This document shows, in pieces, positions 22,518 through 31,108 of a stretch of DNA of 64,000 nucleotides (positions are counted from its first letter, which is position 1; every line of letters starts with the position of its first letter). Where the stretch lies: assembly GCA_020637775.1 (NCBI GenBank), contig JACKJV010000005.1, forward strand, positions 62,001-126,000, in the 5' to 3' direction. The position numbers were made by a program, and so were the translations under genes. The notes under the pieces are model-generated. The model was not told the origin of the DNA and ran no database searches. It saw nothing but the letters and a program-made list of their open reading frames with translations. The stretch is from Brucellaceae bacterium. GTDB lineage: Bacteria; Pseudomonadota; Alphaproteobacteria; Rhizobiales; Rhizobiaceae.

Positions 22518-23714
22518 TTGTTGAAACAGGCGCGATTGCCCGGATGGAGCGCGTTGGCAGGCTGTGTAGCCGTCGCGTCCATTTCTCTCGCCTTGGCCGG
22601 CTGCACGACATCGGCTGTGCCACCCATGGAAATAGCCCTGGCCGACGTGGCTTCACAGGCTTCGATGGAGACCGGCGACGAAGGCAGCGCTGACGGCTTT
22701 GCGCCATCGGCTGCCTCGCAGGGCGATGCCGATCTTTCCGCGCAAGTTGCCGATGGCACGGCCGTGGCGGCAACCGCAGAAGGCGACGTCACACCGGCGG
22801 CGGACACGGCGACACCGGGCAATGGCGCCATGGAAACCGTGAACGACGAAACGCAAACGGCTGAAAGCGCGCTCGCCACGGCCCGCGTGGCGCAGGCAGC
22901 CGGTCCGCTTCCTGTTCCCAGCGCAGCGCCACGCCAGGGCCCGGATGGCGCCGGGCAGCCTGCCAGCGCGGGCAACAGCCCGGAAACCGGCCGTGTCCAG
23001 GTGGCCTCGGCGACACCGCAGCTTGAAAAGCGCGGATTCCTGTCATCGCTGTTTTCCACCCAGCCGCCACGGCCGACACAGGCCTTGCAGAAGGCGGAGC
23101 GGACGCGCAGCCCCGCGGCAGCGCCGAAGGCGAATCCCGCCGCCCGAAAGGCTGTCCGGACAGCCTCGCTGTCGTCTGATTTGCCGCCCGGCGCGACCGG
23201 CAGCCTGACTGCCCTGCCCGGCGTTCGCGCCGAATCGCTGTTCGAGATCACGCGCAAATCCGGCGGTTATGATGACAGCGACGTTGACATCAACGAAGCG
23301 GATGACGCGCCGGTGCGGGTGGCATCGGTAACGGGACTTGCCCGTCTGGCACCAAACGGCTTGGCCGTGCAGACCGCAAGCGTCGACGTGGCTTGCCTCA
23401 AGCCACAGCTTGTCCGCGTTCTCAAGACGGTGGAACGGCATTACGGACAGAAGGTCGTGGTCACGTCAGGCTATCGCAGCCCGAAACGAAATCGCCGTGC
23501 CCGCGGCGCCAAGAACTCGCTTCACATGTATTGTGCTGCCGCCGATATCCAGGTTTCCGGTGTTTCCAAATGGGATCTGGCCAAGTTCCTGCGGACGATG
23601 CCTGGTCGTGGCGGCGTCGGAACCTATTGCCACACGAAATCCGTTCATATCGACATCGGACCGGAGCGCGACTGGAACTGGCGCTGCCGCCGTTCCTCAC
23701 GCAAGCGCAAGTAG
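22518..23714 (+). CDS. YcbK-like (DUF882, peptidase M15-type) lipoprotein
   Basis: Predicted zinc peptidase acting on peptidoglycan. A signal with lipobox (LALAGC) is followed by about 230 residues of low-complexity Ala/Thr/Pro linker. The C-terminal DUF882 domain has the SGYRSP motif, the metal ligands His/Asp in HMYCAAAD and a His in KSVHIDIG. The start codon is TTG at 22518, supported by AAGGGGG five bases upstream; a second TTG directly follows. The 398-residue length is long for the family because of the linker. The catalytic domain ends in a very basic tail. Confidence 0.85.
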   Translation: MLKQARLPGWSALAGCVAVASISLALAGCTTSAVPPMEIALADVASQASMETGDEGSADGFAPSAASQGDADLSAQVADGTAVAATAEGDVTPAADTATPGNGAMETVNDETQTAESALATARVAQAAGPLPVPSAAPRQGPDGAGQPASAGNSPETGRVQVASATPQLEKRGFLSSLFSTQPPRPTQALQKAERTRSPAAAPKANPAARKAVRTASLSSDLPPGATGSLTALPGVRAESLFEITRKSGGYDDSDVDINEADDAPVRVASVTGLARLAPNGLAVQTASVDVACLKPQLVRVLKTVERHYGQKVVVTSGYRSPKRNRRARGAKNSLHMYCAAADIQVSGVSKWDLAKFLRTMPGRGGVGTYCHTKSVHIDIGPERDWNWRCRRSSRKRK

Positions 23715-23943
23715 ACCTGTTCCCGAAATCACAGGCTTGCGGGATTGCCATGCGCGGCCGCACGATGGCTGCGCTTTCCGACACTCGAATCTGCTTGAAC
23801 AAAGCCGGGCAAATGCCTGAAAGCGGCCCGTGATCGGGTCTTGCCGCGCACAAGCTTGCCATTTCATGCGTCATTCCGGACCGCACCTTTCCCAACGCGG
23901 ATGGATGCGGCAAACTTTTTTTCACAAACCGCATCAAGGGGGG

Positions 23944-23972
23944 TTGCCCACCTCCGGGAATCTTTCTATACG
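23944..23972 (+). promoter_or_regulatory. Promoter of tRNA-Glu
   Basis: A -35 box TTGCCC (23944-23949) and a -10 box TATACG (23967-23972) are separated by 17 bases. The mature tRNA begins 17 bases downstream at 23989, so transcription would start only a few bases before it. The assignment is by consensus and spacing. Confidence 0.5.
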
Positions 23973-23988
23973 CCATCTCGTCTTGAGC

Positions 23989-24064
23989 GCGCCCTTCGTC
24001 TAGCGGTCTAGGACGCCGCCCTTTCACGGCGGAAACACGGGTTCGAGTCCCGTAGGGCGTACCA
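23989..24064 (+). tRNA. tRNA-Glu (anticodon TTC)
   Basis: A full cloverleaf starts GCGCCCTTCGTCTAGCGGTC and pairs with AGGGCGT at the 3' side (one G-U at the end of the acceptor). The anticodon loop is CTTTCAC with anticodon TTC. The T arm is CGGGTTCGAGTCCCG. The terminal ACCA is encoded at 24061-24064. It sits at the left border of the accessory glycan and Nuo-like region. Confidence 0.97.
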
Positions 24065-24149
24065 TCGACATTTATTTCCCCTTTTCTTTCAGTGGGTTGC
24101 GCGAAAGAATGTCCACCCTTTTTCCGAGGTTGGACACGCCAAGGCGCAG

Positions 24150-25239
24150 TCAGATGCGTGCCAGACCAGCGCCATGGCGGGTTGCCGTCTCCGGGTGCGC
24201 CAAGCTCTTCCTCTCTGCGTCCGCATAGATCCGATCAATCGTATCGGCGACCTGTACGAAGGCACAGGCCCGTGTATCGAAGCGGGAACCCTGCGCCAGT
24301 TGACCGGCCCAGTGGACCAGTGCGCGACCGCCCCAGTCGTCGGGGGGGCGACACCAGGACCTCAGCCGATGTGCCGCGGCGCAATTCGACGAGAAAGTCG
24401 TAGAATGATCCGTCGACGTTTTCCATCGCCAGTGCGCCTGCCGTTCCGTGAAAGACAGCCGAAATGACGGCATCGCGGCCCGCGTTCAGGTTCCATGAAC
24501 AGGCCAGGCGGGCGGAGACACCGGTCTCCAGTTCGATCCCGGCCACCGCATAGTCCTCGACTGTCTCGCGGCGCGCGCGAAGCGGGAGCCCCTGGGCAAA
24601 AAGCCGGGAACGCACCTCTTCGACCCGCGGAAAATCGAGGCACCAAAGCAGAAGATCGACCAGATGGACGCCGAGGTCGGTCACACAGCCGCCTCCCGAC
24701 AGTTCCGGCTGGTAGAACCATGGCTTGTCCGGACCATATGCGTTGTGGAACACCAGATCCGCAGCAAAGACCCTTCCGATGGCACCGCTTTCAAGCTGCT
24801 TGCGGACAGATTGCATGGCCTGCGTCCTGCGGTAGCACATGTCGAGGCCCAGCAGGCGATCTGCCCTCAATGCCGCATCCACCACGCCGGCAACCTCCGC
24901 GCTGTCGAGCCCCAAGGGTTTCTGGCAAAAAACCGCCTTGCCGCTTTCCAGCGCCGCAATGGATTGCTTCGCATGCAGGGCGCTCGGGGTGGCGATAACG
25001 AGGCCGTCGAGTTCCATGTCCAGCAAGGCTTCGAAATCCGCGACGCATTGGGCGCCGGTTGCGCTCTTGACGGCTTCGTCCATGGCTTCGCGCGATGGGT
25101 CGCAAATCGCGCCAATCCCGGCCAGGCCTGACTGCGCCAGTGCCTCCATGCGCTGGCGGCCGATCCAGCCAAGGCCTGCAAAGCCCAGAACCGGACGCCT
25201 TGCGGCCTTGCAGCCATGCATCACGGGGGCGCTCCTCAT
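24150..25239 (-). CDS. Gfo/Idh/MocA family oxidoreductase, one homopolymer frameshift
   Basis: An NAD(P)-dependent sugar or polyol dehydrogenase of about 362 residues. The Rossmann fold starts GFAGLGWIGRQRMEAL. The substrate-domain lysine is in CQKPLGLD, where the family normally has EKP. GGGCVTDLGVHLVDLLLW matches the conserved GGG-D-GxH block. A run of seven Cs (minus strand, 24341-24347) shifts the frame: with six, SPP is followed by DDWGGRALVHW and the frame continues to the stop at 24150. The span is 3n+1, consistent with one extra base. The MDR stop and this start overlap by four bases, so they form one operon. Confidence 0.85.
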
Positions 25240-26243
25240 TGGTCAAAGGTCACCAGCGCCTTCATGAAGCCCTCGGGGCGCATGTGCGTGATGTCCAGGG
25301 CCTTGTCCAGAAGGGCCAGCGGAAAGCTGTGGGTCAGAAGCTCGTCGATGGGAAGAAGGCCGGTCTCGGCGCGCTGGATGCCTTCGATCACGCCTTGCCG
25401 GCAGGTGGCCAGTTGCCGTTCATGGGCGTTGATGACGTCGATACCCTTCCAGTTCCATTGCTGCATGTTGATGAGGCGCGGTGCATCCTGATGATAACCG
25501 GCGATGACGAGGCGGCCGCCTTCGGACACGATCTCACCTGCAAGGGCCAGCGGTTCGGGCTTGCCTGTCGCCTCGATTACCCGCTCGCACAGCGCGCCAT
25601 CCGTCAATTCGGCCACGCGGCCGGCGATGGCCCCGCGGTCCTCCAGGCCGATTGTGGCATGGGCTCCGCATCGCCGCGCCGTTTCCAGCGCGAAACCACG
25701 CCTTGAAATGGCGATGACCTGAGCCCCCGCATGCGAGGCGAGACGCGCCAGCAGATTGCCCAGGAAACCGGCGCCGATGATGGCAACCCACTGACCGGGC
25801 CGGATATCGCTGCGCCGGAAGATGTTCATGGCGCAGCCGATGGGTTCGCCGGGGAAAGGCATGCCGTCGAGCGACGGCGGCAGATGGACGGCGGCGTCCG
25901 CATCGCCGGCATCATACTCGGCGTAGCTGTTTTCAAACAGCGTGGCCACCCGGTCACCCGGCGAAAAGCGCGCCACATCGGGCGCAACGCTTTCCACTAT
26001 CCCCCAGCCCTCGTGGCCCAAAGCGCCAGGTCCGGTGGGATATTGCATCCAGTCGGCACCCTGCCACGGCGTCAGGTTCGAAGCGCATACGCCGCATCCT
26101 TCCAGCCGCACGCGGATCTGGCCGTCGCGCACCGGCGGCAGGGGCACCTCTTCCAGCCGCAATTGCCGCGGCGCGGTCAGGACCGCAGCCTGCATGGTTT
26201 CCGCCTTGCGTGAAAGATGCGGCGCATGGAGCGTCATTTCCAT
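25236..26243 (-). CDS. Zinc-binding medium-chain dehydrogenase (MDR family)
   Basis: A two-domain alcohol/polyol dehydrogenase-like enzyme of 335 residues. Catalytic-zinc candidates are the Cys of GCGVCASN, the His-Glu of GHEGWG and a Cys in PIGCAMNIF. The four-cysteine structural-zinc lobe of classical alcohol dehydrogenases is missing. The Rossmann motif is GAGFLGNLLA. The start at 26243 has GGGAG six bases upstream; the longer frame to 26270 lacks support. It is coupled to the Gfo/Idh/MocA gene by a four-base overlap. Such pairs also occur fused as 'bi-domain' oxidoreductases in glycan loci. The substrate is unknown. Confidence 0.85.
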   Translation of the reverse strand: MEMTLHAPHLSRKAETMQAAVLTAPRQLRLEEVPLPPVRDGQIRVRLEGCGVCASNLTPWQGADWMQYPTGPGALGHEGWGIVESVAPDVARFSPGDRVATLFENSYAEYDAGDADAAVHLPPSLDGMPFPGEPIGCAMNIFRRSDIRPGQWVAIIGAGFLGNLLARLASHAGAQVIAISRRGFALETARRCGAHATIGLEDRGAIAGRVAELTDGALCERVIEATGKPEPLALAGEIVSEGGRLVIAGYHQDAPRLINMQQWNWKGIDVINAHERQLATCRQGVIEGIQRAETGLLPIDELLTHSFPLALLDKALDITHMRPEGFMKALVTFDQ

Positions 26244-26510
26244 TCTTGTCTCCCTCGTTTGCCTGCGCACCCGAACAGGTCAGGGCGGCTGATGTTCCAA
26301 AAGAAGAAGGCCTTGCCGGAAGCCATGCACCGCGCCCGCGCGCGCCGGCCTGCCCCCTCTGCCCGCCGCCCCTGCCCGCTCATGTGCGCCCAAGACCACC
26401 GCTCCGGGAGCAGACCCGTCTTGTTCAACAACATCAATGCCTTCTGCCGGAACAACTTCCGCAGCGGCTGGTTAGGCGACCGATTCAACGCAAAACCAGG
26501 GAAACCACAC

Positions 26511-27860
26511 ATGCGAGTAGCGATTGTCGGAGCCGGATATGTAGGTTTGACGACCGGCGCGTGTCTGACCCTTCTGGGGCATCATGTCTCATGCCATGAC
26601 ACCGATCCCGTCCGCCTCGGGCAATTGAAGCGTGGCCGGATCCCCATCTACGAACCACGGCTGGACGATATCGTGGCGCAGAGCATGGGTCAGGGCCGCC
26701 TCGCCTTCAGCGACGACATGGCCGGGACGGTTTCGAATGCCCGGATCGTCTTTCTGACGGTCGGCACGCCGTCGCTTGCGGATGGCGACATCGACCTGAG
26801 CCATCTGGAGGAAGCGGCGCGCCAGCTCGCCCCGCATCTGCAACCGCTGACCAAGGTCGTCATCAAGTCGACCGTGTCAGTCGGCACCAGCCGCCAGATC
26901 GCGCAGATCATCCGTGGCGCGCGCGGCAGGGACGACATCGCGGTGGCAGTGAATCCGGAATTTCTGCGTGAAGGTTCAGCGGTGGATGACTTCCTCAATC
27001 CGGACAGGATCGTGATCGGTTCCGACTGCCCGGATGCCCTGCGCGCGCTGAAGGCGCTCTACCAGCCGCTTCTGGAGCGATCCGAAACGCGCCTGCTGGA
27101 GACGGGTCCGGAGGATGCGGAACTGGTCAAGCACGGGGCGAATGCCTTCCTTGCCATGAAACTCGCCTTCATCAACGATGTGGCCGACCTTTGCGAAAGG
27201 ACAGGCGCGAACATTGACGCCGTGGCGCAAGGCATCGGTCTCGACGAGCGGATCGGACCGCATTTCCTGCGCGCGGGGCCGGGCTTTGGCGGCTCCTGCT
27301 TTCCCAAGGACACCCGTGCCTTCGCTGCCGCAGGACGCCGCACCGGCGCGCGGCAGACACTGGTGGAGGATGTGGCCCGCAACAACGACCGCAGGAAAGA
27401 GGCCATGGCCCGACGCATCCTGTCGCAAGGGGAACTGGCGCCCGGCGACACGGTCGCCATCCTCGGCGTGGCCTTCAAGGGCGAGACCGACGATGTGCGC
27501 GAATCTCCGGCGCTCACCGTCATCCCGCTGCTGCAAGCCTACGGATGCAGGATCAGGGCCCATGATCCCCGCGCCATGGGTACTGCCGGCGCGCTCCTGG
27601 GCAATGTTCAATGGTGCCGCGATGCCGTGACCGCGGCCGAAGGTGCCAATGCGCTGGTGATCCTGACTGACTGGCAGGAATTCCTCGATGTCGATTTCGG
27701 CCGCATCGCCAGCGCGATGACCGGGCGCGCGGTATTCGACATGAGGAACATGCTCGACCCGGAGGCTGTCGCCGCACACGGGCTGGACTGTTTCGGCATT
27801 GGCCGTCCCGCCGTGCGCGCTCCGCGACTGCTGACCCGAACCCTGCGGAAAGCGGGATAG
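26511..27860 (+). CDS. UDP-glucose 6-dehydrogenase
   Basis: Oxidises UDP-glucose to UDP-glucuronate with two NAD. The N-terminus is MRVAIVGAGYVGLTTGACL. The central region shows NPEFLREGSAV and the catalytic cysteine in GFGGSCFPKDTRAF; the C-terminal domain has AFKGETDDVRESPA. The length of 449 residues is typical. The start at 26511 is chosen from the Rossmann motif and the CAGGGA site upstream; the open frame back to 26217 is not coding. Together with the decarboxylase at 35580 it provides a route to UDP-xylose. It lies divergent from the MDR gene across 267 bases, which should hold both promoters. Confidence 0.95.
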   Translation: MRVAIVGAGYVGLTTGACLTLLGHHVSCHDTDPVRLGQLKRGRIPIYEPRLDDIVAQSMGQGRLAFSDDMAGTVSNARIVFLTVGTPSLADGDIDLSHLEEAARQLAPHLQPLTKVVIKSTVSVGTSRQIAQIIRGARGRDDIAVAVNPEFLREGSAVDDFLNPDRIVIGSDCPDALRALKALYQPLLERSETRLLETGPEDAELVKHGANAFLAMKLAFINDVADLCERTGANIDAVAQGIGLDERIGPHFLRAGPGFGGSCFPKDTRAFAAAGRRTGARQTLVEDVARNNDRRKEAMARRILSQGELAPGDTVAILGVAFKGETDDVRESPALTVIPLLQAYGCRIRAHDPRAMGTAGALLGNVQWCRDAVTAAEGANALVILTDWQEFLDVDFGRIASAMTGRAVFDMRNMLDPEAVAAHGLDCFGIGRPAVRAPRLLTRTLRKAG

Positions 27861-27871
27861 GCGCCGGCCGG

Positions 27872-27908
27872 TCCCTGCCTGACGGGCCGCATGGCCCGGA
27901 GGCAGGGA
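27872..27908. other. Long hairpin between the UDP-glucose dehydrogenase and epimerase genes
   Basis: Arms TCCCTGC (27872-27878) and GCAGGGA (27902-27908) enclose a second perfect stem CGGGCC / GGCCCG with a GCAT tetraloop, separated by a small internal loop. No T-run follows on either strand, so it is not a standard terminator. It could be a processing or attenuation element between two parts of the operon. Confidence 0.4.
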
Positions 27909-27983
27909 TCGTCTTGCGGTGCCGGAACAATGTGAACCCTGCCGTGTTCGGAAACCGGAATTTGAAAATCTTCAGGAGGGATC

Positions 27984-29087
27984 GTGGCAAGAAGCGTCTT
28001 GATTACCGGCGGCTGTGGCTTCATCGGCCGTCATGTCACCCGGGAATTGCTCGAACACGGCTATCGGGTCAGGGTTCTGGACAGCCTTGTGGAGCAGGTG
28101 CATGGCGAGGCTCAACCGCCACGCGACCCGCGCGCCGACCATGTCATCGCCGACATTCGCGACGGCGAGGCGATGAAAGCGGCGTTGCAGGACATTGACG
28201 ATGTGGTGCATCTGGCATCGGAAGTCGGCGTCGGCCAGTCCATGTACGAGATCGCCCGCTATGTGAGCGCGAACGAATTTGGCACGGCCACGCTGCTGGA
28301 AGCCATGATCGGCCTGCCTATCCAGCGCATCGTGGTGGCCTCCTCCATGAGCGTGTATGGCGAAGGGCGTTACCGGGATCGTGACGGCGCAATCGGCCAG
28401 CCTGATCCGGGACATCGCCGCACAGCCGGCAATTGGGACCCGCTCGACGGGCACGGACAACGCCTGACACCGGCACCCACCGACGAGGAGAAGCCGGTCG
28501 ATCTCGCCTCGATCTATGCGCTCAACAAGTACATGCAGGAGCGCGCCGTGCTGATCTTCGCCGCAGCCTACGGCATGGAGGCGGCCGCGCTGCGGCTGTT
28601 CAATGTCTATGGCGCCGGGCAGTCGCTTTCCAACCCCTATACCGGCGTACTGGCCAATTTCGCCTCGCGCATCGCCAACGGCCAGCCGCCGACGATTTTC
28701 GAGGATGGCCACCAGCGGCGCGATTTCGTCCATGTCGACGATGTGGCCCGCGCCTTTCGTCTCGCGCTCGAACGCCCCGGGGCAGCCGGGCAGGTTTTCA
28801 ACATCGGCAGCGGCGTTTCGCGCAGCATCCTGGAGATCGCAAGGCTGCTGGCAGATGCAATGGGCCGGCCCGATCTCGAACCGGAGGTTCTGGATACGGC
28901 CCGTTCAGGCGACATCCGCCACTGCTTCGCCGACATTTCGAAAGCCCGTGCCATGCTCGGCTACGCACCGCGCGAAACCCTGGAACACGCGCTCGAACCG
29001 TTCGTGACCTGGGTCGCCAGCAACACTGCCATCGACCGGAACGCCGAGATGCGACGCCATCTGGAAGCGCGGGGGCTGGTGGCATGA
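27984..29087 (+). CDS. NAD-dependent sugar epimerase/dehydratase (extended SDR)
   Basis: An extended SDR of 367 residues acting on a nucleotide sugar. The NAD-binding motif is GGCGFIGRH; the catalytic Ser/Tyr/Lys set is visible in ASSMSVYG and YALNKYMQE. A GTG start at 27984 is supported by AGGAGGG. An inserted segment around residues 130-165, rich in Gly, Asp and Arg, is unlike plain GalE-type enzymes. It overlaps the next gene by ATGA. Relatives include UDP-glucose/UDP-glucuronate 4-epimerases and dTDP-sugar enzymes; which reaction applies cannot be decided by eye. Confidence 0.85.
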   Translation: MARSVLITGGCGFIGRHVTRELLEHGYRVRVLDSLVEQVHGEAQPPRDPRADHVIADIRDGEAMKAALQDIDDVVHLASEVGVGQSMYEIARYVSANEFGTATLLEAMIGLPIQRIVVASSMSVYGEGRYRDRDGAIGQPDPGHRRTAGNWDPLDGHGQRLTPAPTDEEKPVDLASIYALNKYMQERAVLIFAAAYGMEAAALRLFNVYGAGQSLSNPYTGVLANFASRIANGQPPTIFEDGHQRRDFVHVDDVARAFRLALERPGAAGQVFNIGSGVSRSILEIARLLADAMGRPDLEPEVLDTARSGDIRHCFADISKARAMLGYAPRETLEHALEPFVTWVASNTAIDRNAEMRRHLEARGLVA

Positions 29088-31108
29088 GCACCCTGGCCCA
29101 CGGCGACAAGGATTTCGGTTTTGTCGAATGGTTCCGGCCGGGCGAGCACGAACGCACCGAAGCCGTGCTCCCGGAAATCGAAGCCTCCGGCGCCGCCTGG
29201 TTGCGCACGCATATCTCGTGGGCCGAGTTTCTTGCGCCCGGCGGGCCCGAATGGTTCGACTGGCTGCTGCCCAGGCTGGCCAGAAGGCTGGACCTGCTGC
29301 CCTGCATTCTCTACACGCCGCCGTCGCTGTCACGCACGGGCCGCACCAATGGCGCGCCCAGACGATTGCGTGACTATGCCGATTTCGTCGATCAGGTGAT
29401 GACGCGCTACGGCCAGCATTTCACGCATGTCGAACTGTGGAACGAGCCGAACAACCTGCTGGACTGGGACTGGCGCGAAGACGTCGATTTCAAGCTTTTC
29501 TGCGAGATGATCGGCGACGCCGCGCATTGGGTCAACGAACGTGGCTGGAAGGTGGTCCTCGGCGGTCCCGCACCGTTCGATCCCTACTGGCTGGACCTGA
29601 TGGGCCAACGCGGCCTCCTGGACCTGTGCGCGGCCGTCGGCTTCCACGGCTTTCCCGGCACATGGGACAGTGAAGCCGCCAATTGGGGCGGTTGGGACCT
29701 GCATCTGGGCGAAATGCGCAGCATCGTGAAGCGTTACAACAGCGATGCCGAGATCTGGATCACCGAGACCGGCTATTCCACCTGGCGAAAGGACGAGGTC
29801 GAGCAGGCCCGCCGCTTCGTTGCCGCACTGGATGTGCCGGCCGAGCGCACCTACTGGTATTCGTGGCGGGATGTGCCACATGACGTGGCCGTGCAGGAAG
29901 GATTCTGGTTCGATGCGCGCCATTATCACCTGGGCGCAGTCGACGATTCCGGCAATCCGAAACTGCTGGCGCGCTGCCTGCTGGACGGCGGCGTCAACCG
30001 CGTGCGCGAACTCATGGAGATCGCGGCGCCTACCCGCATCGGCAAGGCACGCCCCGTCGTCATCACTGGCGGGAGCGGATTCATCGGCTCAAATCTTGCC
30101 GAACGGCTGCTGGCCGACGGCGAGGACGTCATCATCCTGGACAATCTGTGCAGGGCCGGGGTGGATCAGAACCTTGCCTGGCTGAAGGAGCGCTATCCCG
30201 ACCGCCTGCACCCGTTCCTGGCCGACGTTCGGGATCCGCAGGCGATCCGGCCGGCGTTTGCCGATGCCAAGGCGGTCTTTCACCTGGCGGCGCAGACCGC
30301 CGTGACGACGAGCCTTCACGATCCCGTCGACGACTTCGAGGTGAATGCCCGCGGTACGCTCAATGTGCTGGAGGCGGTGCGCGGCGCCGGTCGTCGCGCG
30401 CCGGTCGTCCTTGCGAGCACCAACAAGGTCTATGGCGATCTCGGCCATATCAAGATGGTGGCGCTGGAGGACCGCTACGTTCCGGCGGTCAAGGAAATCC
30501 GCGAGGCAGGAATCGATGAGCGGGCTCCACTGGATTTCCGTACGCCCTATGGCTGTTCCAAGGGCGTGGCGGACCAGTATGTGCTGGACTACGGCGCGTC
30601 GTTCGGCATTCCGGCCGCCGCGATCCGCATGAGTTGCATCTACGGGCCGCGCCAGTTCGGCACCGAGGACCAGGGCTGGGTGGCCCATTTCCTGCTGTGC
30701 GCGCTGGCCGGCCGGCCGATCACCGTCTACGGCGACGGACGGCAGGTGCGCGACATTCTGCATGTTGCGGATGCGGTGGATGCCTATTGCCGCGTCATGC
30801 AGAAGATCGATGCCCTTGCCGGCCGGGCCTTCAACCTGGGCGGCGGGCCTTCCAACGCAGTGAGCCTGCGGCGTGTCCTGGCCGAGATATCGCTTCTGAC
30901 CGGCCGCGAAACCGACATCCGGAGCGCCGAGTGGCGCGCCGGCGACCAGCTCTATTTCGTCGCCGATACGCGCAAGCTTCAGGACGAGACAGGATGGAGG
31001 CCCGCCACCGGCTGGCAGGCCGGCTTGCGCGACCTGGAAGCCTGGCTGCGCACCCATCGGATACCGCAGGCAAACAGCAATGCCGGTGCCCGGAGGTTGC
31101 TGGCATGA
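29084..31108 (+). CDS. Glycoside hydrolase-SDR epimerase fusion
   Basis: A 674-residue two-domain protein. Residues 1 to about 310 look like a clan-A (beta/alpha)8 glycosidase: the acid/base glutamate lies in VELWNEPNN (E121) and a candidate nucleophile in IWITETGYS (E228). From about 323 a complete extended SDR follows, with ITGGSGFIGSN, the tyrosine/lysine pair in TPYGCSK and the ending typical of CDP-paratose 2-epimerase-like proteins. No signal peptide is present, so the glycosidase domain would act in the cytoplasm, perhaps on an intermediate or in transfer mode. It is coupled on both sides by ATGA overlaps. A single open frame runs across the junction, so this is not an assembly artefact of two genes. 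Confidence 0.85.
   Translation: MSTLAHGDKDFGFVEWFRPGEHERTEAVLPEIEASGAAWLRTHISWAEFLAPGGPEWFDWLLPRLARRLDLLPCILYTPPSLSRTGRTNGAPRRLRDYADFVDQVMTRYGQHFTHVELWNEPNNLLDWDWREDVDFKLFCEMIGDAAHWVNERGWKVVLGGPAPFDPYWLDLMGQRGLLDLCAAVGFHGFPGTWDSEAANWGGWDLHLGEMRSIVKRYNSDAEIWITETGYSTWRKDEVEQARRFVAALDVPAERTYWYSWRDVPHDVAVQEGFWFDARHYHLGAVDDSGNPKLLARCLLDGGVNRVRELMEIAAPTRIGKARPVVITGGSGFIGSNLAERLLADGEDVIILDNLCRAGVDQNLAWLKERYPDRLHPFLADVRDPQAIRPAFADAKAVFHLAAQTAVTTSLHDPVDDFEVNARGTLNVLEAVRGAGRRAPVVLASTNKVYGDLGHIKMVALEDRYVPAVKEIREAGIDERAPLDFRTPYGCSKGVADQYVLDYGASFGIPAAAIRMSCIYGPRQFGTEDQGWVAHFLLCALAGRPITVYGDGRQVRDILHVADAVDAYCRVMQKIDALAGRAFNLGGGPSNAVSLRRVLAEISLLTGRETDIRSAEWRAGDQLYFVADTRKLQDETGWRPATGWQAGLRDLEAWLRTHRIPQANSNAGARRLLA

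Noticed and set aside
28433-29083. N-terminal extension of the glycosidase-SDR frame
   Set aside because: Overlaps the epimerase gene in another frame with Arg-rich nonsense; the ATG at 29084 gives ATGA coupling and a normal domain start.
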